DNA of 10,177 nucleotides. Source: Clostridia bacterium. Lineage in GTDB: Bacteria; Bacillota; Clostridia; Oscillospirales; CAG-272. Of this stretch, positions 5,560 through 10,177 are shown piece by piece. Below the pieces are notes generated by a model. The model saw only the letters and a program-made list of their open reading frames with translations, was not told the DNA's origin and made no database searches. Positions within the stretch are counted from its first letter, which is position 1. The number at the start of each line of letters is the position of its first letter. The translations under genes and the position numbers were made by a program. The stretch spans positions 1 through 10,177 of the forward strand of contig JAFTHJ010000205.1 in the NCBI GenBank assembly GCA_017457465.1. Reading direction: 5' to 3'.

Positions 5560-6182
5560 GTAATTATTATTCTGCCAAAGCACTCGGGTCTGTGAAAATC
5601 GGGAGAGGGAGCGGCGATAGGCGACCACGAGCCGAATGGAGCCCCCGCGTTTTCGTCACATTTATAGAAATTTCCTCTCATAACAGTCTTCTCGCTTATG
5701 TCGGAAAGTCCGAATATCTTTTTCAGGGAGCTCTCGGGAGCGAATATAAACAGCTCCCAGCCGTCGTTACCGATATTCACCGATACGGGGAAGCGCTCAA
5801 TTTCCAGCTCCCCGAGAAATACGCGTCCGTGTCTGCCCTCGCCGAAGCTTATGCGAGAGGTACCGAGACTGTTACATTCAATATTTATGTACCCGATATC
5901 ATCCGCGGCTTCGTCACGCATAGTGAAGAAAAATTCCATACAGCTGTCCTCGTAGACCTTACCGTCAGATTGAGCTTCTATCGAAACGGGGTTCTTTTCC
6001 TCGCAGAAAAGGTGTATGTAAAGTCCGCTGCCTTCGTCACCTGTCTTGGCATATACGAGCTGACCGTAGGTCGCGTAGGCGCGTTCCGCCCCTCCCCATA
6101 CATAAGAGTCGACATTCGCGCGTTTGATTTCGCTCCAGTCAGTCGGGGCAGTGTCAGTCATTTTAAGATTGTATTCTTTCAT
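5553..6182 (-). CDS. CBM9-like carbohydrate-binding protein, no signal peptide
   Basis: A 209-residue protein resembling the 'carbohydrate-binding family 9-like' proteins of Clostridia. Supporting segments: V-Y-E-D-S-C-M-E-F-F-F (76-86), Y-I-N-I-E-C-N-S-L-G-T (98-108), R-G-N-F-Y-K-C-D-E (169-177), S-W-S-P-I (185-189) and P-D-F-H-R-P-E-C-F-G (194-203). The order, with D-S-x-E-F-F in the middle and F-H-x-P-x-x-F-G at the end, is typical of this beta-sandwich (DOMON/CBM9) group. There is neither a signal peptide nor a catalytic domain, so it probably works inside the cell, perhaps binding a sugar or modifying enzyme action. AGAAAGGA lies 8 nt before this ATG on the minus strand. It follows the DeoR gene by 21 bp, has no promoter of its own, and should be co-transcribed with the regulator. 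Its ligand is unknown. Confidence 0.75.
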   Translation of the reverse strand: MKEYNLKMTDTAPTDWSEIKRANVDSYVWGGAERAYATYGQLVYAKTGDEGSGLYIHLFCEEKNPVSIEAQSDGKVYEDSCMEFFFTMRDEAADDIGYINIECNSLGTSRISFGEGRHGRVFLGELEIERFPVSVNIGNDGWELFIFAPESSLKKIFGLSDISEKTVMRGNFYKCDENAGAPFGSWSPIAAPSPDFHRPECFGRIIITK

Positions 6183-6203
6183 ATCATAAATCCTTTCTGT
6201 AAA

Positions 6204-6944
6204 TTATATAAACTTGTTTTTGTGTTCGGGAAAATAATCGGAAATATCGCGCTCGGATACTATGTGCGAGATTTCATCTATTCTGCACAGCGTGTTCATA
6301 CAGGGCGCCCCGAGCTTTTTCGAGCCGAGCATAAGTACGCTTTTTTTGGAGCGTGAGAGCATAACCCGACGCACCGCGTTTTCGGCTATGGCGTTATCGG
6401 TAAGAAGTCCGTCGCCTGTGAGCGTTCGGACGGAGAAAAAGCAAATGTCGGCGTTGAAAGAGCGCAAGAAATCCTCGGCGTAGCTTCCGACATAGGCGTA
6501 AGTATTGGTGGCTATCTCGCCGCCCGTAACGAAAAGTCTTACATTAGATTTGTCGAGTATCATAGCGGCTTTGGCGCTGTTTGTGACAACAATCAACGCC
6601 TTCTTTTCCGATATTACGCTCAAGAGCGCTTGAGCCGTTGAAGAACCGTCAATCATAACGGTGTCTCCGTCGTTTATAAGAGAGAGACACTTTCTTCCTA
6701 TCTCAAGCTTTGCCTCTGAATGCTCACGCTCACGATAGGATTGCGGCAGATTCTCGCCGAGAGCGCTTCTGTGGGCTGCTCCGCCGTGAGTTCGTATTAT
6801 CTTTCCCGCGTTATTCAGAGTTGCAAGGTCTCGTCTCATAGTCGGTTCGCTGACAAAGGTAGCGCGGCATAGCTCCTCGACGGTAGCCTCGCCGTTTTTT
6901 TGCAGATACTCCAGTATTAAATGTTCTCGGTCGTTGTGTGACAT
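6204..6944 (-). CDS. DeoR/GlpR-family transcriptional repressor
   Basis: A 246-residue regulator of normal family length. The N-terminal winged helix (about 5-56) includes the recognition helix S-E-P-T-M-R-R-D-L (32-40) and the wing ending R-T-H-G-G-A (51-56). The effector domain, which has a sugar-phosphate-isomerase-like fold, has I-D-G-S-S-T-A (98-104), V-T-N-S (120-123), T-G-G-E (140-143) and L-T-D-N-x-x-A-E (181-188). DeoR proteins usually bind a phosphorylated sugar or related metabolite that releases them from DNA. Where many relatives have F-x-G-x-x-G-I, this one reads F-F-S-V-R-T-L, so its ligand may be unusual. GGAGGTGA sits at good distance before the ATG. The gene diverges from the Ldh2-malic enzyme operon, with a palindrome in between, and probably controls both itself and that operon. 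Confidence 0.93.
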   Translation of the reverse strand: MSHNDREHLILEYLQKNGEATVEELCRATFVSEPTMRRDLATLNNAGKIIRTHGGAAHRSALGENLPQSYREREHSEAKLEIGRKCLSLINDGDTVMIDGSSTAQALLSVISEKKALIVVTNSAKAAMILDKSNVRLFVTGGEIATNTYAYVGSYAEDFLRSFNADICFFSVRTLTGDGLLTDNAIAENAVRRVMLSRSKKSVLMLGSKKLGAPCMNTLCRIDEISHIVSERDISDYFPEHKNKFI

Positions 6945-6987
6945 TTTTCACCTCCGTGTGAGCATTTGACTCGTAAATATCACCTGC

Positions 6988-7015
6988 ATTATCAAAATTT
7001 GAGCGATACGCTCAA
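6988..7015 (-). promoter_or_regulatory. Likely promoter of the DeoR-CBM9 operon
   Basis: On the minus strand, TTGAGC (complement of 7010-7015) and GATAAT (complement of 6988-6993) are separated by 16 bp. The -10 matches five of six bases, the -35 four of six. The TTTGAGCG-N3-CGCTCAAA palindrome covers the -35 and much of the spacer, consistent with autorepression. Confidence 0.6.
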
Positions 7016-7016
7016 A
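6998..7016. promoter_or_regulatory. Palindromic operator, probably for the DeoR repressor
   Basis: TTTGAGCG (6998-7005), ATA, CGCTCAAA (7009-7016): two perfect 8-bp arms with a 3-bp centre. It lies between the divergent repressor and dehydrogenase genes. The same CGCTCAAA recurs at 7041-7048, where its weak partner half begins with the TTGA of the -35. Centre-to-centre distance is 32 bp, about three helical turns, compatible with co-operative binding or looping. Confidence 0.75.
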
Positions 7017-7030
7017 AAAACGATATATCA

Positions 7031-7059
7031 TTGACAAAAACGCTCAAAAGTATTATAAC
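7031..7059 (+). promoter_or_regulatory. Promoter for the Ldh2-malic enzyme operon
   Basis: TTGACA (7031-7036), 17 bp, TATAAC (7054-7059). A CGCTCAAA half-operator (7041-7048) sits between the two boxes, so a bound repressor would exclude RNA polymerase. The leader is about 33 nt, with AGGAG at 7086-7090. Confidence 0.8.
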
Positions 7060-7098
7060 ATAACTATAACAAAAATACAATACATAGGAGAAAAAATT

Positions 7099-8211
7099 AT
7101 GCCAAAAATGAATCTTGACTGGAAAACCGCCGAAAGCTTTATAACAGACGCTTTCGTATCCTCGGGTGTACCGAGAGAGGATGCCGAGATATGCACCGAC
7201 GTGCTTCTCGAGAGTGACAGACGCGGAATCGAATCCCACGGCTGCAACCGCTTCAAGCCGATATACATCGACCGCATAAAGGCTGGTATTCAGCAGCCCG
7301 TAACTAATTTTGAGATAATCAAGGAAACCCCCACAACTGCTGTTGTTGACGGTCACCACGGTATGGGACAGGTCATCGGTCACCGTGCTATGAGCATGGC
7401 AATAGAGAAGGCTAAAAAGTACGGAATGGGAATGGTTGCGGTTCGTAATTCCTGCCACTACGGTATCGCGGGATATTACGCAACTATGGCTACCGAGGCA
7501 GGATGTATCGGTATGACTGGAACAAACGCGCGTCCTTCTGTTGCGCCTACCTTTGGCGTTGAGGGAATGTTCGGTACGAATCCCTATACCGTAGGTATAC
7601 CCACCGATGAGGATTTTGATTTCATTTTCGACTGCGCTACATCTATTACGCAGAACGGTAAGGTCGAGTATTATGAGAGAATAGGTGAGCCTGTTCATCC
7701 CGGAACGGTAATTGATATCGACGGAAACGCCGTAGAGGGCGATGCGGGTGTGGCTCTTAAGAAGATAAGAAACGGCACAGCGGCTCTCACAACTCTCGGC
7801 GGTATCGGCGAGGAGCTTGGCGGATATAAGGGCTATGGCTTTGCGCTTATAGTTGAGATGCTCTCCGCGGTTCTTCAGGACGGTATGTACGGAAAGGACC
7901 TCGACGGCAAGGACGAGAACGGAAATCTCCGTCCCTACCACCTCGGACACTTCTTTATAGCAATAGACACCGACCATTTTATGGGCGAGGACGTTTGCCG
8001 CAAGAAGGCTGGTGACATTATCCGTGCTATCCGCGCATCCAAGAAGGCTCCCGGCGCTGAACGTATATACACGGCAGGTGAGAAGGAGTACGAGATATGG
8101 CTCTCCCGTAAGGACAGCGGTGTTCCGATAAACGAGTCGGTTCAGGCAGAAATGATAAAGGTAAGAGACGAATACGGACTGAACAGTTATGTATTCCCGT
8201 GGGAAAAGTGA
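7099..8211 (+). CDS. Ldh2-family malate/L-lactate/sugar-acid dehydrogenase
   Basis: A 370-residue NAD(P)-dependent 2-hydroxyacid dehydrogenase of the type-2 malate/L-lactate (YlbC/AllD/YiaK) family, which has its own fold unrelated to ordinary LDH/MDH. Visible motifs: D-R-R-G-I-E-S-H-G (40-48), S-C-H120-Y-G-I-A-G-Y-Y (118-127, putative catalytic His), T-N-A-R-P (142-146), G-T-N-P (159-162), and the glycine-rich L-G-G-x-x-x-E-L-G-G-Y-K-G-Y-G (233-247). Substrates in the family include malate, L-lactate, ureidoglycolate and 2,3-diketogulonate. The malic enzyme next door favours malate or lactate here, though the DeoR regulator leaves a sugar acid open. Ribosome site AGGAG is 8 nt before the start. 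The stop codon lies in the ribosome site of the malic enzyme gene, which starts 10 bp on. Confidence 0.9.
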   Translation: MPKMNLDWKTAESFITDAFVSSGVPREDAEICTDVLLESDRRGIESHGCNRFKPIYIDRIKAGIQQPVTNFEIIKETPTTAVVDGHHGMGQVIGHRAMSMAIEKAKKYGMGMVAVRNSCHYGIAGYYATMATEAGCIGMTGTNARPSVAPTFGVEGMFGTNPYTVGIPTDEDFDFIFDCATSITQNGKVEYYERIGEPVHPGTVIDIDGNAVEGDAGVALKKIRNGTAALTTLGGIGEELGGYKGYGFALIVEMLSAVLQDGMYGKDLDGKDENGNLRPYHLGHFFIAIDTDHFMGEDVCRKKAGDIIRAIRASKKAPGAERIYTAGEKEYEIWLSRKDSGVPINESVQAEMIKVRDEYGLNSYVFPWEK

Positions 8212-8214
8212 GGA
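8211..8214 (+). promoter_or_regulatory. Ribosome binding site deciding the malic enzyme start
   Basis: AGGA, part of TGAGGAAAT, overlaps the stop codon of the preceding gene and is 7 nt from the ATG at 8222. An in-frame ATG at 8189 lies inside the upstream gene without such a site and would add 11 residues foreign to the family. Confidence 0.75.
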
Positions 8215-8221
8215 AATAAAA

Positions 8222-9397
8222 ATGAACTATGCAGAAGAATCCCTGAAGAAGCATTATGAATGGAAGGGAAAGATAGAGGTATCACAGCGCGTTGAGGTTA
8301 AAACAAGAGAGGACCTCTCTCTTGCGTACACCCCCGGTGTAGCTACCCCCTGTCTTGAGATACAGAAAGACGAAAGCAAGTCCTATGAGCTTACCAGACG
8401 CTGGAACACCGTCGCTGTTATCACCGACGGAACGGCAGTTCTCGGACTCGGAGATATAGGCCCCGTTGCGGGAATGCCCGTTATGGAGGGAAAGGCTCTG
8501 CTTTTCAAGGCGTTCGGAGATGTTGACGCTATTCCTCTTTGCATAAAGAGCAAGGATGTCGATGAGCTGGTGCGCACTATTTATCTTATTTCGGGAAGCT
8601 TTGGCGGTATAAACCTCGAGGATATATCCGCTCCCCGTTGCTTTGAGGTTGAGAGACGACTCAAGGAGATATGCGATATTCCCGTATTCCACGATGACCA
8701 GCACGGAACCGCTATCGTGCTTGGCGCGGCGCTTATAAACGCGCTGAAGGTCGTTGACAAGAAGATAGATAAGGTTCGCGTAGTTATCAATGGCGCGGGA
8801 AGCGCGGGAATAGCTATAGCTAATTTCCTGCTTGGACTTGGCGTTAAGGATATGATACTCTGCGATAAAATAGGCACACTCGCAGAGGGCAAGGAGGGAA
8901 TGACCTCCGCTCAAGCCGAAATGGCAGCTAAAACCAATAAGGATAAGATTGATGGAACTCTCGCTGATGCTATGGTCGGCGCCGATGTATTTATCGGTGT
9001 GTCAGCACCTAATATAGTAAGCGAGGCAATGGTAGCGTCTATGAATAAGGGCGCGATAGTATTCCCGATGGCAAACCCCACTCCCGAAATAGCTCCCGAC
9101 CTTGCGCTTAAGGCAGGTGCTGCTGTTGTCGGAACAGGTCGAAGCGACTTCAATAACCAGATAAACAATGTTCTTGCGTTCCCCGGAATTTTCAGAGGTG
9201 CGCTTGACGCGAGAGCTTCGGCTATCACCGAGGAGATGAAATATGCGGCGGCATACGGTATCGCATCGCTCGTATCGGACGACGAGCTGTCTGCCGAGTA
9301 TATTATTCCCAAGGCATTCGACGAAAGAGTCGGAAAGACGGTGGCTAAAGCCGTTTACGACAGCGCAATCGAGTGCGGTGTGGCAAGAATAAAGTAA
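8222..9397 (+). CDS. Malic enzyme (malate to pyruvate + CO2)
   Basis: A 391-residue short bacterial malic enzyme: (S)-malate + NAD(P)+ to pyruvate, CO2 and NAD(P)H, with a divalent metal. Motifs: S-L-A-Y36-T-P-G-V (33-40), catalytic K91 in M-E-G-K-A-L-L-F-K, metal ligands E133-D134 and D158 (in F-H-D-D-Q-H-G-T-A-I-V), the Rossmann loop G-A-G-S-A-G (191-196), and G-R-S-D-F-N-N-Q-I-N-N-V-L-A-F-P-G (306-322). D215 after the second strand suggests, but does not prove, NAD preference. There is no C-terminal phosphotransacetylase domain, so this is the short form rather than the MaeB type. It is translationally close to the Ldh2 gene (10-bp gap) and shares its promoter. Together they could turn malate into lactate via pyruvate. 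Confidence 0.95.
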   Translation: MNYAEESLKKHYEWKGKIEVSQRVEVKTREDLSLAYTPGVATPCLEIQKDESKSYELTRRWNTVAVITDGTAVLGLGDIGPVAGMPVMEGKALLFKAFGDVDAIPLCIKSKDVDELVRTIYLISGSFGGINLEDISAPRCFEVERRLKEICDIPVFHDDQHGTAIVLGAALINALKVVDKKIDKVRVVINGAGSAGIAIANFLLGLGVKDMILCDKIGTLAEGKEGMTSAQAEMAAKTNKDKIDGTLADAMVGADVFIGVSAPNIVSEAMVASMNKGAIVFPMANPTPEIAPDLALKAGAAVVGTGRSDFNNQINNVLAFPGIFRGALDARASAITEEMKYAAAYGIASLVSDDELSAEYIIPKAFDERVGKTVAKAVYDSAIECGVARIK

Positions 9398-9409
9398 AAC
9401 AAAACAGAC

Positions 9410-9469
9410 ATAATATTTTACCCCCGTATTTGCCCGAAAATTGGTAAATGCGGGGGTTGACAATATTAT
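9410..9469. repeat. Long inverted repeat downstream of malic enzyme
   Basis: CCCCCGTATTTGCC (9421-9434) pairs with GGTAAATGCGGGGG (9443-9456) over an 8-nt loop; in RNA all 14 positions pair, two as G-U. Outside, ATAATATT (9410-9417) pairs with AATATTAT (9462-9469). The hairpin probably ends the malic enzyme transcript, but no proper T-run follows it: the bases directly after the stem are the TTGACA of the next promoter. It may therefore be both a terminator and an operator for the hexosaminidase gene. Confidence 0.7.
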
Positions 9470-9485
9470 GTATTTGTGATACAAT
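9457..9485 (+). promoter_or_regulatory. Promoter for the GH20 gene
   Basis: TTGACA (9457-9462), 17 bp, TACAAT (9480-9485) with TGA before it (extended -10). The -35 starts at the very next base after the preceding hairpin stem. Transcription should begin near 9492; the leader is about 50 nt and ends in AAAGGAGA (9526-9533). Confidence 0.8.
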
Positions 9486-9541
9486 ACCTACAAATCAATT
9501 GTATAGTATTTATTCCGGACTATGTAAAGGAGAGAGTGAAA

Positions 9542-10177
9542 ATGAAAAAATTTGACACATTTGGCGTAATGATAGATATGTCGAGAAACGCCGTAATGAG
9601 TATGGACGGACTGAAAAGATTTCTGCCTCTGCTCAAAAAGATGGGCTACAATATGGTAATGCTCTATACCGAGGATACCTACGAGGTAGACGGCGAACCT
9701 TACTTCGGTTATATGAGAGGGCGCTACTCAAAAGCTGAAATGAAGGAGCTTGACGCTTATGCCGAGAGCCTTGGAATTACCGTCATACCCTGTATACAGA
9801 CACTTGCTCATCTTAACGCCTTCTTCCGTTGGGGTACTGTCAAAAGAGACTATGACGATATTTTGCTCACCGATGATGAGCGCACTTATGAGCTGATAGA
9901 CCATATGTTTGCCACACTGTCGGAATGCTTCAAGTCGAGAAAGATACATATCGGTATGGACGAGGCGCATATGCTCGGCAGAGGTAAGCACCTCGATATC
10001 CACGGCTATGAGACGGTAAACGATATAATGAAGCGCCACCTCGCGAAAGTATGCGAGATAGCCGAGAAATACGGCTACGAGGTAATGATGTGGTCGGATA
10101 TGTTCTTCAGACCGTGGAATAACGGCAGATATGTTATCCCAAAATGCGAGATGCCCAAAGAGGTGGTAGAAACGCTG
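9542..10177 (+). CDS. GH20-type beta-N-acetylhexosaminidase, N-terminal 212 residues
   Basis: The gene runs off the window; 212 codons are seen. The sequence begins straight away with the (beta/alpha)8 barrel: D-M-S-R-N-A-V-M-S (12-20), F-L-P-L-L-K-K-M-G-Y-N (27-37), L-Y-T-E-D-T-Y (41-47), then I-P-C-I-Q-T-L-A-H-L (82-91) and the catalytic pair in I-G-M-D140-E141-A-H (137-143). In GH20, the Asp-Glu pair supports substrate-assisted cleavage of terminal GlcNAc or GalNAc. There is no signal peptide and no N-terminal accessory domain, so it probably acts in the cytoplasm on imported oligosaccharides, like GcnA-type enzymes. W184-S-D186 and F188-F-R-P-W continue the barrel. It has its own promoter, so it is a separate unit from the malic enzyme operon. 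Family is quite sure, exact specificity is not. Confidence 0.87.
   Translation, partial: MKKFDTFGVMIDMSRNAVMSMDGLKRFLPLLKKMGYNMVMLYTEDTYEVDGEPYFGYMRGRYSKAEMKELDAYAESLGITVIPCIQTLAHLNAFFRWGTVKRDYDDILLTDDERTYELIDHMFATLSECFKSRKIHIGMDEAHMLGRGKHLDIHGYETVNDIMKRHLAKVCEIAEKYGYEVMMWSDMFFRPWNNGRYVIPKCEMPKEVVETL

Noticed and set aside
5550..6356. A 268-codon plus-strand open frame opposite the CBM9-like and DeoR genes
   Set aside because: The minus-strand genes have clear motifs, ribosome sites and a shared terminator; the plus frame overlaps two genes and has no supporting site.
7012..7977. A 321-codon minus-strand open frame through the operator and Ldh2 gene
   Set aside because: Antisense to a clear family member and crossing a promoter region; rich in Ser, Tyr and Val as expected of a shadow frame.
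8189..8221. Earlier in-frame start for malic enzyme
   Set aside because: It would overlap the Ldh2 gene and lacks a spaced ribosome site; the ATG at 8222 has AGGA at 7 nt and starts like other short malic enzymes.
1..10177. Mobile elements, CRISPR arrays, tRNA or rRNA genes
   Set aside because: No transposase or integrase motifs, no regularly spaced repeats, and no clover-leaf or rRNA-like segments were seen in the gaps, all of which are below about 220 bp.

Overview
The window looks like chromosomal DNA of an anaerobic, gut-type Clostridia (Bacillota), probably an uncultured Oscillospirales-like lineage. This rests on strong AGGAG-type ribosome binding sites, textbook sigma-A promoters, moderate GC with frequent ATA isoleucine codons, and the gene families present (DegV, DUF4037, DUF2752, Ldh2/malic enzyme, FtnA-like ferritin). 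The organism assignment is inference. I see no mobile element, tRNA, rRNA or CRISPR array. The longest non-coding gap is about 216 bp.

Layout. (1) Bases 1-1411: the 3' end of a tetratricopeptide-repeat (TPR) gene overlaps by 14 bp a DUF4037 nucleotidyltransferase-like gene. (2) 1447-2393: a consensus promoter drives a small zinc-ribbon/two-helix (CD225-like) membrane protein. A terminator hairpin and then a DUF2752 membrane protein gene follow. (3) 2422-4852: a strong promoter buried in a near-perfect 36-bp inverted repeat, a 147-nt leader, a DegV-family lipid-binding protein and a class-3-type aldehyde dehydrogenase. (4) 4886-5559: a ferritin gene with its own promoter and a long two-way terminator shared with the convergent genes. 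(5) 5553-6944, minus strand: a DeoR-family repressor followed by a CBM9-like protein. (6) 7031-9397, divergent from the repressor: an Ldh2-family dehydrogenase and a malic enzyme, almost certainly one transcript. (7) 9410-10177: a palindrome merging into a promoter, then the first 212 codons of a GH20-type hexosaminidase that runs off the window.

How the parts work together. The clearest unit is the DeoR repressor with the divergent Ldh2-malic enzyme operon. A perfect TTTGAGCG-N3-CGCTCAAA palindrome covers the likely repressor promoter, and another CGCTCAAA copy lies between the -35 and -10 of the Ldh2 promoter. This suggests autoregulation plus control of malate/pyruvate/lactate (or sugar-acid) metabolism. 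DegV and aldehyde dehydrogenase may share a lipid link (aldehyde oxidation to acid, acid binding). The least understood parts are the TPR-DUF4037 pair and the zinc-ribbon/DUF2752 pair, both made of families without an assigned function. Five plus-strand promoters all have TTGACA with exactly 17 bp to the -10, and several carry inverted repeats over the -35, so this stretch appears to consist of separately regulated small operons.
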